From assembly GCA_029834535.1 (NCBI GenBank), contig JAQMWT010000453.1:1-64000 (forward strand): a stretch of 64,000 nt of DNA, given 5' to 3'. Positions 1 through 11,300 of this stretch are shown here, in pieces (position 1 is the stretch's first letter; every line of letters starts with the position of its first letter). The stretch is from Chrysophaeum taylorii. Lineage: Eukaryota > Sar > Pelagophyceae > Pelagomonadales > Pelagomonadaceae. The notes below the pieces were generated by a model. That model saw only the letters and a program-made list of their open reading frames with translations, did no database searches and was not told the origin of the DNA. The position numbers were made by a program, and so were the translations under genes.

Positions 1-1308
1 TCGTTATACTTCGTTCAGTTACGTATTGCTCTTCAAAACCGCAAGATCACGGCCGAATTCGCGGAGTACATTGGCTTTATCGTAGTTTAAGCTTGGAACT
101 CAGATCTCGGCGCATGTTTCGTCTACAACCAGCAGCCTCTTGTGCCAACGGATTAACGATCATAGATGTGATGTCCGCCGTAACGCCGAAAAGCTCCGAT
201 GTTTGTGGCAGGGGACTCGAAGGTTGAAATTCGCGCCGCTACGGTGAACGAAGCTCGCGAGGAAGGCTTCCGTAAACAACGTGCCAAACACAATGCGGAC
301 CATGTCAATGTGGAGTATGAAGAGAACACGTGACTGCTCTACATCCGGCTTCCTTCAAGAACAAGCACCGACCGGAATGGCGCGGTCCATTCGATTTTGG
401 AACGCGTCTCCGGTCACTTACAGGATTAGTGTCTTTGTTTCTCCTCCTGAACGCCGCTGTGTTCATGTCAGTCAGATCACCCCCATGATGGTTTCTCCAG
501 TGGTCGATCGAGCTGTGCCCAAACCCAAGGAGACCTTCCGGGATGATTACAAGCACGGTAAGTTCGTTATCTTTCGGATTCCGGATAATAAAAGTCCGAT
601 TGGCGAAAGAAGGTTTGGTAGCTGAAGTTTATGAGCCTGGTGATTTGTGGAATGATCGAGGTAAGCTCTGCATTTTATGCTGATCTTGGTCCCCATGACA
701 AGGTACCTTACAAGCCTACCTTACATATCTACTCCCAAGCAAGCCGGAATACAAGGACGTGGACGGTCGCTGGTTTGCCGACAAGTCCCAAGGTCAACAA
801 CAGTACCACTCGGCTGCATGCGACTTCGCCCCGCATGAGGATCGATGTGTAGATTCCTAAGTTCACTTTGCGCAGTGGACGCGAACCTCGAACACGTAGT
901 TGAACATATATACAAGAAGATTAAGTCCCGAATGCTCATTTCTGCCAAAACAGTGATTCTCGCCAGCGACTAGCGGAGGGCAGCTCGGCATTCTCCACCA
1001 GGAGTCGGGCGGCAACTCCGCGACCGCTGGGTCACCCTCCCTTTCGAGGGCTTGATACCGTTCCAGCAGGACGCGGCTTCCTACTTTCCTAGTAACATCA
1101 TACCTCTCCCTCGTGAAGCGTATGTACAGCATTTGTGTATGCACTTGCTATCATATACCACGCCATCTTTGTTAGAAGCGAGCGTGAGCAAGGTGTAGCG
1201 AGCATCGACCCCGAGTCAAGCGTTTTCCTCGTTCAGTGAGATTCGGGACAGTCGTGAGATGCCCCTTTGTCACCCGGGGGCAGGAAGGTTTTCTGTGCCG
1301 CCATACTA
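1..1308 (+). mobile_element. LTR-retroelement end, second copy in inverted orientation (fossil)
   Basis: The segment reads as a plus-strand copy of the 3' part of the same retroelement family that fills 1,310-10,800 on the other strand. Seen: the stretch near 281-510 encodes peptides resembling those on the minus strand near 1,961-2,167 (both contain MRTM and MWSM blocks), and about 835-1,308 is the reverse-complement relative of about 1,325-1,720, with the shared core cccgggtgacaaa. The copy is cut by the left edge of the window and is broken. Family assignment follows from its similarity to the neighbouring gypsy-type element. Confidence 0.5.
835..1308 (+). repeat. LTR-like end, inverted relative to the two others
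   Basis: Read on the minus strand it shares with 10,500-10,800 the run tatggcgg, cagaaaa, cccccgggtgacaaa, cactgaacgaggaaaac, ctcggggtcg, ccttgctcacgctc and gagaggtatgatgt. Boundaries are by eye. The end near 1,308 abuts the oppositely oriented LTR-like segment, making an imperfect palindrome. Confidence 0.5.
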
Positions 1309-1324
1309 CACAGAAGGAAACCTG

Positions 1325-1720
1325 TGCCGCATACTCCGACCCGGGTGACAAAGGGGGCGCTCTCAGACAGTCCAGACACTCACTAATTCAACCGAACAGA
1401 GTCGGGCTAACAACTCGCCACCGCTGCTCCACGCTCTGTTTCAACAAGATGGAGAGATGACGTGATAGCAAATTATACTAAGATTACGACAGAGTAAACA
1501 AGAAAGAATGTTAATGCACTAAGACAGGGAAAGGTCGTGCGTTGAACAGGCATCAAGCCTCGGGCGCGGTCAGGGCCGACCTGGTAACACGAGCGCCCTG
1601 CAGCGAATCGCGGCACAGAGCCTTGACTGAATGGCGACAGATCTTCTTATAGGCACGTTCAACGACAGGGTGAAACTGCGTCCCTACAAAGTGAACTTAG
1701 TCAACACATCGATCTCAGCG
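1325..1720 (-). repeat. LTR-like segment (left end of the gypsy-type element)
   Basis: It shares cccgggtgacaaa, caacaagatggagagatg, gggaaagg and atcaagcctcg with 10,500-10,800 in the same orientation, and gtgaacttag plus cacatcgatc with the inverted copy at 835-1,308. It is more diverged than the other two. Boundaries are by eye. Confidence 0.45.
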
Positions 1721-1959
1721 AGTCAAATCAGCCACAAGTGGCGCTGTGTATGAGTCTTCGATACGACTCGATCGTCCATCTCGCTATTCCAGCGGCGAAG
1801 AAAGTAAAAGACATTGATAAACTGTAATAAAGCGAGTACGGACAGATCAGCATAGAAATACAAGAGCGATCATTCATTAGCAAAATCACAGATTCCTCAG
1901 CTTCAGCGACATCGTGACAGCTCGCCCGAGCGTCAGACTCAACAGGCACCATGCTTGTA

Positions 1960-2600
1960 ATCATCGAAAGGCTGGGCTTGAGCAGCCGTCGACCGCGATG
2001 CAAGGGGAGTCTGCTATGAACACAACGGCGGTGGAAGAATCAAGACCGATAATGTGACCGGGACAAGCGTTTCCAAATAACGACCGCGCCATTCCGTCAG
2101 CTTGTTCTAAAAGGATAGAACAGAACATATGAACGCTTCGCATACTCCACATCAACATGGTCCGCATTATATCATTGTTTACGAAGAGCGTGAGCTTCGT
2201 TCACCATCAGCCATTACAACCTGCGAGTGCGCCTGGCGGCGCAGGCGAGCGCCGGCAGGCGCGTTTATCAATCCATGATCGTTTGTCGGCGGCAACAAAC
2301 CAGATAGCGCGAAAGAGTAGTGCAGTTCCCGGCTAACGATTGCGTGGCAAAACTGACGTACTCCACGCAGACAAACTGTGTACGATCTTGCGGTTTAGGC
2401 TACGAAGGAAAGCGATAAAGCGGTTGACCAACTCCGCAGGATTAGCCTGAGCATGATACAGGAATTGGTACTATACCGAACATTGAAAAGATGACAAAGG
2501 TGACATCAACTTGTGTGCGAACTGAAATCCATTGTCGAGTACGAATCCTGTAGGTAGATAACGTTGAATAATATTGCGCGACAAACGACTCGAGTTGACA
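1960..2600 (-). pseudogene. Integrase-like zone of the LTR retroelement (fossil)
   Basis: The minus strand between the RNase H zone and the left LTR-like segment is where a Ty3/gypsy element carries its integrase. I can see only weak traces (a VLDNGFQF-like stretch near 2,540 recalling the SDNG-x-F of integrase cores). The assignment rests mainly on position. The zone is broken. Confidence 0.3.
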
Positions 2601-3679
2601 GCAGTGGCGCGGTGTGGTACGTCAAGAATCAAGAAATAGAAAATGGATCAAAGACGAGATGGCATGTCGGGACCAGCACGAAGGCAAAGGTCCAGAAACA
2701 AATCCATATAAGGACGACGCAATCACCATCATACACCGGTTGCTGAAGCAGACCTGCTCTTTGGTTCAGGCGTACGAGACTTGCACACTATGCAACCAGC
2801 AATGTAGCACCCACCTCATTAGACATGGGGCCACCAAAAACGTTCAAGTATCGACTGCACTACTTTGACGACCCATGTGACCACCATTGAAGAGTGTGTC
2901 ATGGTACAATCGGATGATGCGCGTCCGTAGAGTTCGGGGTGCGACTATCATCGGGTGCAAGTCAGGTGCGGCACGGTAGAGAACTTCCTTTCACCACTTG
3001 ATAGCGATAATTACCGACGAAGAGAATGGCGCTGACCATGCGATAACTGTCCTCGCAAGTAGCATCAGTGATCTGCTCTTTGGCTATTCCAAAGTCAAAT
3101 TATCCGGAATCTTGTCATGTACTCTTGGTAATCATCGGCATCACGGAAAATACTAGGCTGGGTCTGCAGTGTTGCTTCTGACGTTGTCTGTAGCATGAAA
3201 CGTGACCAATATCGGATCATCGAGGTCTTGCTTCTCTTCCTCCACAGGCAACTCAGTGGCTGTAAACGACGGAATGGGCATGGCACCGGTAAAGGCGCTG
3301 CTTTCATCATCGACAGGACGAGGGTTTGGCGGCACACTAGTGCGCGTGGTTCAAAACCATAAACTCGTCCGTCTCGATGACTTTGATCTATAGGATTGCA
3401 GAAGACAGTCGGGATGCTCATTCCCGGCGACTTCCTGGCTTGTAACAATTAGGATCAAAATTGGCGAGCCGCATCGCCCATCGAGCAACTGCCCAGACGA
3501 GGTGGCTCGCCTTTCGTAAAATCAAGTTGCGATGATCTGTTCAAGGATCGTGTGACCTTCGATATAAGGCGGAAATGCTTAAGAGAAAGAATAACGCCAG
3601 TAGCTCTAGCCGGCGAGGCTCATAGTTCCGCATCTCTTTCGGCACAGCTCGGCTCCAATACTCATTACTCGTTCCTCTC

Positions 3680-4760
3680 GTGTCACCTTGCCGGTTTCGT
3701 CCTTGTTTCCACGAGCTGAAAAAGATACGCGCCCAGACCATCCTTGGAAGCATCCGAGCGGATCTGAAAGGGAAGATCGTAGTCAGGATGATAAACTACG
3801 AGAATCACAAAGCTTCGATGATCGTGTCCCATGCCTTTGGCACTCAGGCGTCCACTCAAACTTAACGCCTTCAAGACACAATCGCCTGCAGCGGCTCCAC
3901 AATCTTCGAATATTCTTCACATATCGGCGGCAATAGTTGCTCATACCAATGAAAGATCGAATCTGGGTCTTCGGGGACGTGGGCAACGTACCGGAATCGG
4001 CATCTGCTGCAACGCTTCTAACGTCTTGGGATTCGGCTTCAAGCCTTCGGAGTCGAAATATGTCCCAAAACTCGATTTCATCCTTGAGGTGGAACTTCGA
4101 AGTTCGTCCACTATATCCTCGCATGCTAAATGGCACAACACTTCAATCAAAACTTGTCGTCGTGGGTTCATCCGATCCCATCATAATATCGTCGACAAAC
4201 GCGACCAAGTCCTTATACATCCATGTGGACAAATCGCTAGCCATCTGCTTACAAAGAGAGCTCCTGCTGTTTTTACTCCTAGAGGCAAGCGCAAGAACTA
4301 TGGGCTCAAGTGGACTAACCATCGTAACGGCGTCCTGAGCAGCGGCGAGTTATGTTATTAATCGAATCAATGCACATCCGCCAACGGCGCATGGCAAGAA
4401 AAGCCAAAGCATCATCTTGACGAATATTCGGCCAACTGTCATTGACCAGCTGATCATTGAGCTGACGCAAGTCAACGCAACACGAAAAGCATTCGACGTC
4501 CCGGCCTCGGCTCCCTTCTTAGGCAGCATCACTACAGGGAATCCCCACGGAGAGTTCGCCGGTCGGATGACTCCATCGCGACACCACTCAGTGATCTGCT
4601 TTCTGAGACACTTGAGCTTAGCTGGCGTCAACCTATAAGGCGTCATATTGATCGGTCGTGGGTTTGCGTCTTTAAATCGTAGAGAAACCGGTGGCGAGTC
4701 CACGGGTCTCATAATCGGATCAAAAAAGCCCACGCGTTGCACGCAGTGGCTCAACATCAT
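3680..4760 (-). pseudogene. Reverse transcriptase and RNase H of the LTR retroelement (fossil)
   Basis: The minus strand at 4,350-4,760 reads a gypsy-type RT start: proline-rich PYRLTPAKL, then a long spacer and GVIRPANSPWGFPVVMLPKK, which is the SPW/S-PVV-KK signature of Ty3/gypsy RTs. At 3,783-4,171 follow the LRSSTSRMKSSFG and FIGMSNYCRRYVKN blocks (RT thumb, usually F-L-G-x-x-NYYRRFI). At 3,683-3,874 IRSDASKDGLGAYLFQ matches the RNase H DAS-x-x-G-x-GA-x-L motif. This is the best-supported part of the element. It is broken. Confidence 0.75.
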
Positions 4761-5682
4761 CTTCGCATCCTCATCCAGATGCGGGTTGTCGGAATTCCCA
4801 GTTCTCGAACAACCTTTTCGACTTTGCCTTCGTCGGATTTACGACTTTCATCGCATCATTGTCCTTGACGTGCTCGGAGTCTGCGGTAACGGTACACGTC
4901 CGCGTCGCGCGGCGCATCCTTCCATAGCCATCGAACTTTTCTTCGTATTTGAACCTCACCTCAGGGTGGCTCTTATTGATCTTTTCACCTTTGACGCGCA
5001 CATTCGGCTCGCTCCTGACTTTCGGCTCCTGTTCAGGTTCAGGATCCGGCGGAACGTCCACTTTTGATTGTCGGGGGGCAGCAGAAAAAGCATGAGCCGC
5101 CCCGGCGCATCTGTTGGAAGCAGAAGCATAGGGGCCTGGCGGTTCCCGTTTAGTGGGATCCTGGAGATCATCTTTGACACCCACGAACGACACGAGTACG
5201 CGTATTTAACAGCGGAATCGCGCGTGACGAAGGGGGTGTCGGTAATTCAAATACTGCCCAAAGGATCGATCTGTCGGGCTCAACGCGGTCGGCATGACGC
5301 CACTTTGGCGGAAACCTCTGGTCACGGAGTTGTGCAGATCGACTGCTAAAATCGCGAGTATCTGGAGGGACGACAGATGCTAAATCGAACGAATCTGTCT
5401 TAGACAAGCTAGCCCAATCATGGTCCAGCGGCATCGTGAGCAACTCGGCCGTCATTTGAGAGTCAAAGGCAGTGTCCGAGCGATGCGGTCCCAGAAGGGA
5501 ACGCGCGTAACGGTGTAAGCCGTATCTGTTCTCTCGGGACGAGCCAGATTATTCAGCTGGAGAGGTGGCGTTCATGAGCATAACCTAAAGCTGCAGCAAA
5601 CTTTGTTGCATGTTCACACATTTCGGAGCCTCTTGCAAGTGCAGTGGGTGACTGGAAACCAACAATCGCACGCGAGAGCTCA

Positions 5683-6174
5683 TCAAAGTAGTGTGATATC
5701 ATGAAAATTGACGACGTACACGTAAGGGTGTAAGCGCGCTATATACGAAATAATGGACGCCTCCTGTTCAATCAGCCACATCATGAAGCCAGCCATTTTG
5801 CACAGCTTCATCGTCCAGTTAGTGGCCGTAACACCCTTGCCAGCATCTCTGGATGTCAAGTTGCAGAGTGCTGAATGAACGCAGGGCGGGGACGCTATAC
5901 ACATCGACGATGACCATTCCGCTTCAGGCAAATAAGCCTTGATCAACCGGAGGGTCGAGTCATATCGTCCACAGAGCGTGTGCTGGACCACAGGTATCTT
6001 CGGAAAAATTCTTCTGATGAACCTTGTTGCAGCTGTTGACGAGTCAAGAGCAAGGACGACTCGAAACGACCCGCACAACTCGTTCGCTCGTTGCAGTCCT
6101 AAAGTACTTCCTCCGGCGCCGCTGAAGAGCATCACAACCTTGCGATACGTGATCGGCGCAACGGACCTTTTCAA
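5683..6174 (-). pseudogene. C5-cytosine DNA methyltransferase block inside the retroelement (fossil)
   Basis: The 163-residue reading shows VVMLFSGAGGSTLGLQRA, which is methyltransferase motif I (S-adenosylmethionine binding, usually LF-x-G-x-GG-x-x-x-G), and CIASPPCVHSALC, the motif IV PC loop holding the catalytic cysteine. Between them VVLALDSSTAATRFIRRIFP has the acidic residue and helix of motif II. This is the N-terminal half of a C5-methyltransferase; motifs VI-X are not evident in the same reading. It lies between the gag and RT zones on the same strand. DNA methyltransferases captured by retrotransposons have been reported in a dinoflagellate and a charophyte alga, so such capture is known. 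The block belongs to a fossil element. Confidence 0.65.
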
Positions 6175-6251
6175 ACCTTCGGCGAATCTCGCATTCTGTA
6201 ACTTCTCGGCATTTCTTTTCCTCCTCGTCAGTTCGTCGGTCGAAATCGTCG

Positions 6252-6975
6252 TTACCGAGCGATTCTGACGAGAATCCTCTTCTTATCGGCAGAAGGAGAC
6301 GCCTTCTGCACTGAGCTCAAAAGCATCAGTTCGGGAGCCGCATTGCCTTGAGTAAGATGGCTTGCGACCGAAACAGTGAATGATAGGTTAGCCTTGTTAG
6401 ATTCGGCTTCACCATCCTTCGTTAAATCGTCGACCGTCTCAGCATTCAGCTCGTCATCAAAACGAACAATATCGCCCAAAGCAAGGACTTCACCTTGAGT
6501 GATCACGGTCGGCACATCCTGGGTAGAAGATATCGCCACTCGAGCTGCGAACTTATCATGATCCTCAGGAGAAGAACACATTCCTTCGACTACCCCGAGT
6601 TGCTCGTACCCAGAAGACGTAGCAACGAAAAGCAAGTTCCCACGGGCTCTGAAAGAGCGACACGCAGTAGGTGCGCCCAGGCTCGACCTTCATCGTGCGC
6701 GCAGCATAGGCTATCACCATAAGCATCGCTGTTCGAACTTTGAGAAGGCGTAACTGGAGGAACTCCCAAGTCGTCGAAGCCCCCGCTCGTTTCGGCGGTG
6801 GACGCTGGAGGTCTTCAATCTTGCACAAGCGAGCGTAGACTCGGTTCTCAACTGTGCTCAGGCTTTGTTGCATCGCATGGTGCTGTTGCCCATAAACCTG
6901 AACTACCACGGGATTGCTCTCGTCATAAGTTGTTCTGAACGTCAAAATCGGAGAATCTACTCGTCGATCCTGCAC
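6252..6975 (-). pseudogene. Unassigned coding segment between gag and methyltransferase blocks (fossil)
   Basis: Two overlapping minus-strand readings (about 6,565-6,975 and 6,252-6,635) have ordinary coding character: a segment with YDESNPVVVQVYGQQHH and one with GEVLALGDIVRFDDELNAE. I recognise no family. It may be the N-terminal extension of the methyltransferase or part of the gag-pol polyprotein. The region is part of the broken element. Confidence 0.35.
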
Positions 6976-7230
6976 CTTTAACTTCTTGCGCCCGTAAGCG
7001 ACTTACGTCGTCCGCAAGCGCAATCCGCAATGCAACCCATTTGTGGATAGTCGTTTTGTTCAATCCTGACCCATACAAAGTGCGCTCGACTGGAAGATCG
7101 CCCGGTCAAGGATGATGCTATCCTTTTCCAGTTTTCAACCATCCCACGACAAATATAAGAGCATCAGCCATTCATCCACGCCTAAAGTCGTTGCAAACTT
7201 CGGCCCGTCGTCGTCTATAAATATGACCAA

Positions 7231-8292
7231 CTATAAAGGTAAGGGTACCAGGGTCCAGGCAACCGATGGTGATGAGGTCTTGCTCGATCTTTTATCGCTC
7301 GGCGACAGTGCAGTGTGATGACATCGTATCGGTTTCGCATCGCCCGGAATCTGCATCGTCACCGCTGCTATATCTGGCGTACTACATCTCGCCGCTGAAT
7401 CTATATTGGCGCTCGCCGCTTCGGCTGCTTCTTCATTCCCCAGTTTCGCTGACAACAAATTCTGACACTTCTCAATCGGAGGCACATATATCTCCTCCAT
7501 TATCTCTTCTGGTAATCGTTTCTCGTCCATCAAATCGGACATTCCCGTCAACTTCTCCATCGGCGCCGCTGTGGTCTGCTCTGCTGCGACCAAAACTGTA
7601 TCGGCTAGAACATCGGCTAAAACGGCTAAAACGGTCTCGGGGGGCCCCGTAGGAAAAGAAGACGTCGTCCCCGACGTCAACTCAAAAGGTCCAACGTCAT
7701 CATCGTGAACTGCCCTGCAAGACATGCACATTGACGAATGGGGGGACACTGGAACCTGCGGCATGGGTTCGTCGGTCTCCGAATCTGAGTCTTCCCTGTA
7801 GTGCGGAGAATCCCAAGTAGCATCTGACATTGCTTCCACATACGATGTAGAAGGCCACCGAACGATCCGAGCGTTGGTGGTATGTTGCTCCTGTTGCAAA
7901 CGATGGCTGCTCGTCACAGCGACATCGGCAACATCATCGGAAACTCGGGCAGGGCGCGCCGTCGGGTAAAAGACAACCCCCGACATTGGCGGCGCGTCGC
8001 ATAAAGATTGGAACACGAAAGTTGCGCTCGAATGTCCCGAACTATCCTGATATCTGCCTCCGTCATACTCGTCATCGTAATGTCGATGACGTCGTCGCCG
8101 GCGCGAATTGCGACTCGAGCTCCGGTGACGGCAAGGACTCGGGCTGCTTTGAGCAGTATGGGCTTTTCGATCAGGGCTCTGGCTTCGATGTCGGCGCGAC
8201 GATCGTCTCGAAGGTGATCGTCCGTCTCGCTGTCGTGTAGAAAACGACGTAGTACCCTTGATGCTTCTGACCTCGCTCAACATGGTCGCCAT
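7231..8292 (-). pseudogene. Arg/Ser-rich segment of the retroelement (fossil)
   Basis: A 353-residue open minus-strand reading whose first 80 residues are rich in Arg, Ser and His (RSSRRHRSQSPDRKAHTAQ, SRRRRRHRHYDDEYD) followed by an acidic and Pro/Thr-rich part. It has no recognisable domain. RNA-binding RS-like tracts occur in some gag proteins, so it may be a nucleocapsid-side portion, but this is inference. Just upstream on the same strand, near 8,540, lies a Cys/His-rich stretch beginning CPHCGFFW that could be a zinc-binding knuckle. Part of the broken element. Confidence 0.4.
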
Positions 8293-8476
8293 TGTGGTTC
8301 CAAGATCGGTGAGGGCCGTTTGAATTTCATTAGAAGGCTCCGATCCGTGCGTGGCGTTCGCATGAGATGCATCATAACGCTTCGCCCAATCGGACCGCGA
8401 TATGGGCTGTGCTTCTTCTGCTTACGAATTCGCTTCCACATCGCACAGTAGTAACGATCCGGATCGCGGTTGAAAA

Positions 8477-10060
8477 CTACGCGATTTCCGTGTTCGTCTT
8501 CATCATGGGTAGTCCAGAAGAACCCACAGTGCGGGCACGTTCTCTTGCCCTCAAAAAAGGATCTCGTAAGATCAGCGGGTCCGTATTCCCAGACGGTTTA
8601 TCCGCATCTTGCTTGGCTTGTTGATCGGAGGCCATAGCTCGACCTCCCCGCCCTCGCGGCGGTTTATTCGATTTCGGATTAGGTGGGCCTTGGTCCTTCT
8701 CTTCCTCCATCAACTTTCGTACGTCGTTCTCGGGCCGCGTAATAAGCGCCACCATCGACTTAAAAGTCATGTAACTATCAGGATGTCCGCTCCTCATAGT
8801 CCGCACACGGGTCCTCAACTCCTTGGACGTCAGTCCACTGATAACCTGGTCAAGGATATCGACATCATCCATCGTGCGGCTGGACTCGGAACAAAACTCC
8901 AAGGCTTCAGATTGGAATCTGGTACAATACGTTTGGACGTGCCGCCCCCCAGACTTCTTCGGAACTGAAGCCTGGGTGACCTTCCGCAGCTGGTCAAGCA
9001 GCTCCTGCTGCGTGCGCGGAGGTCGGCAAGTCGATCTAAAATAATTACAAAATCTTGTCGCAATACGTCTTGTTAAGACGACGGATACGACGAACCGAGG
9101 CTCCATGCCCTTCATCGTCAGTATCTAATTTCAAGTAAAACGACGGACCGTGTGGTAGCTCATCGCAGAGCTCCTCGTATTTCTGCATGTGTTCCTCAAA
9201 AGTTGGTGCAACGGTGTCCCGTAGATGCACAGGTAGTAAGTTACGTAACTTCTCGACCGAGCAATGGTCACCTGCTAAAGTATGCATCATCGCCGCCGAA
9301 TCCAAATTAAATTGCCGTTGGTCTCGGCCGTCGATGACTAGTTTGAAGTTATCAGGCTTAAAACTGGAAGTGGGTCGACGGGATCGGCTCAAGTTGCCCT
9401 TTTCGAAGGCGTTTGGCAGCCGTCTGCGATATTCCCCGCGATAATTCCCGTAAAATTTTCGTACCTTCATTCTCAACGCCCGCCCTACCCTCAGTCTCCG
9501 TATCGACTCGGGGCGGAGGTTCATTCCCCGTTTCAGTGTTCCTTTCCGGTTCAGGCGGCCTCACGGGCGTTTCCGGTTCGGGTCGACTCACGGGTCGTTC
9601 GCGGCTACTCTCCCGACGCGTACGTTCGGCTAACAATTCATCTCGTTCACGACGAAATCGTTCAACCCTCTTCACGTAGGGTCTTCGAGGTCTCAATCTC
9701 TTGCTGTAATGCATCATTGAGCATATCAACTTCTCGTCGAGCCGCCTCCTCTTTCGCTTCGGCCCTTTCACGAGCAAAAAGCTCAGCTAATCGTTCATTT
9801 TCGCGACGTCTCCGCTCGAGGTCTTCACGAAGTCGACTTCGGGCTGCAGATCCGCGCTCAATAGTAACACGCTCGCCACGGTCCGGAGTCGTTGTACTCA
9901 ACGGCGAAAAAAAGGCAGTATCCGGAGGCACATCAGGGGGCACGTCAGCAACGTCGACTGCCTCGGCCTCTCTTAATTCACCTTCCTCGCGGCCTATCTC
10001 AGGGGCGGCGGGAAGAACTGGAGGAGATTCTTCCTCACGCACGTCTGCGTTTATCTCCAT
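8477..10060 (-). pseudogene. Gag-like region of the retroelement (fossil)
   Basis: Several overlapping minus-strand readings form one charged region. The first part (9,662-10,060) is acidic and then Arg/Glu-rich coiled coil (RREVDMLNDALQQEIETSK); the middle has ETPVRPPEPERN-type proline repeats; the last part (8,477-9,115) reads LLDQLRKVTQASVP, YCTRFQSEALEFC and LDQVISGLTSKELRTRVR, which resembles the retrotransposon gag core (Gag capsid-like helical domain), then a Gly/Arg-rich tail. It is broken. Position just inside the right LTR-like segment supports gag. Confidence 0.55.
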
Positions 10061-10499
10061 ACTGTATCAAATATCGACCAAGAATCTCGAAACACGTCCG
10101 GATCCGATCACTCGAAGTAATTCACGTTGATTCCAACAGCGCTATCTGTCGCTGTAAAAACAGCACTCGCGGAATTCCAATCAGCTGGCAATTCAAAAAT
10201 GCCCGTGGGTAGCGATCCCACTCGCTAAACAGCTTCCACCGTTCAGCTATACCAAAATCAATTCCCGGGAGAATGCGCTGCGATTTCCAACTCGCACGCG
10301 TGTTCGTCGTCACTCGGATCGTACGAACACAAACAACGTTCGCGTATATTCTCAACGCAAACCGGTCCAATGGAACTCCGTGTGCTTGATCAGGGCTCAC
10401 GTACAAATCCGGACCACGTAATACAACACGTACGGCAGCACTCGCTCGTCGGCGACCGATGTAGTCGCACGATCTCATATCCTCCACCACGTATGGCGG

Positions 10500-10800
10500 T
10501 ACAGAAAAGCCTTCCCGACCCCCGGGTGACAAATTGGGTACTCACCGACTCCTCCTAGACCTCACTGAACGAGGAAAACACGGACTCGGGGTCGGGTATG
10601 CTCGCCACACACCTTGCTCACGCTCACCAAGCCTCTCAACAAGATGGAGAGATGGCATATGATAGTAAGAATACTACAAGAATACAACAAGAATGCTTCT
10701 CACAAGAGAGAGGTATGATGTCACTAAGAAGATAGGGAAAGGCGTCCCGTTGAACGGGTATCAAGCCTCGAGAGAGGGGGGGTAAGCCTTAGCGGTCAGG
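10500..10800 (-). repeat. LTR-like segment (right end of the gypsy-type element)
   Basis: It shares cccccgggtgacaaa, cactgaacgaggaaaac, ccttgctcacgctc, caacaagatggagagatgg, gagaggtatgatgt and gtatcaagcctcga with the two LTR-like segments near 1,300. It precedes, on the minus strand, the gag-like region. Limits are by eye. Confidence 0.5.
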
Positions 10801-10964
10801 AGTTGCCGCCACAGGGAGTGAGTGGTTTTTCTGTGCCAGCCACAATAGATGCCCGGGCTGCACACGCGAGGCTAGCATCAGATTCTCTGGCCTGTCCGTT
10901 GTGACGTCCTCAAACGTGCATTCCACGTCAGTGATCGTTCCAATCGTTTAAACCCGAATAATGT

Positions 10965-11300
10965 GGGTACAAGTGCAGGCCAGTAAGTTCACCTAGTCCC
11001 AATCTCTAACCCCAGTAAGTTCACCTGGTCCCAGTAAGTTTCATATAAGTTCACCTGGTCAGTAAGTTCACCTAGCTCACACCAACTCCTTTGAGCTCGT
11101 CGCTCTCGCCTCCGCCAATCTAAGCTGCTTTGATCCGCACGCGCCGCCAACCTTTGAGTTTACTCTAAAAACCCTTTACTCTAAAAACCCCAGTATGTTC
11201 ACTTGGTCCCAGTAAGTTCACCTGGTCACTAAGTTCACCTAGTCCCAATCTCAAACCCCAGTAAGTTCACCTGGTCCCAGTAAGTTCACCTACCGTGCGC
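10965..11300. repeat. GTAAGTTCACCT repeat tract
   Basis: Two clusters (about 10,978-11,080 and 11,190-11,292) of the unit cagtaagttcacctggtcc, about nine copies with small variations and a shared spacer cccaatctc. The clusters are separated by a piece of another dispersed repeat (11,098-11,185). Units are head-to-tail, irregularly spaced and without unique spacers, so this is a degenerate satellite-like tract, not a CRISPR. Confidence 0.7.
11098..11185 (+). repeat. Dispersed repeat, copy 1
   Basis: The blocks cgctctcgcctccgccaat, aagctgcttt and aacctttgagtttactc recur in the same order and orientation at 58,836-58,921. Function unknown; probably the remains of a transposable element. Confidence 0.55.

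Larger units (their letters stand above)
1310..10800 (-). mobile_element. Ty3/gypsy-type LTR retroelement carrying a DNA cytosine methyltransferase block (fossil)
   Basis: Reading along the minus strand from 10,800 down, recognisable parts are: an LTR-like segment (about 10,500-10,800), a gag-like charged region (8,477-10,060), an Arg/Ser-rich segment (7,231-8,292), an unassigned segment (6,252-6,975), a C5-cytosine methyltransferase block (5,683-6,174), reverse transcriptase and RNase H (3,680-4,760), a weak integrase-like zone (about 1,960-2,600) and an LTR-like segment (about 1,325-1,720). The order gag, RT, RNase H, integrase fits Ty3/gypsy. The element is broken in many places, of the order of ten breaks, and the LTR-like ends differ at many sites, so it is old or a mosaic of copies. 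Whether the methyltransferase block belongs to the element or was inserted is inference from its position between gag and pol. Confidence 0.6.

Noticed and set aside
1-10800. A complete, possibly active retroelement
   Set aside because: Coding parts are broken in many places and the LTR-like ends differ widely; it is a fossil.
10965-11300. CRISPR array
   Set aside because: Units are contiguous or irregularly spaced, without regular unique spacers, and the genome is eukaryotic.
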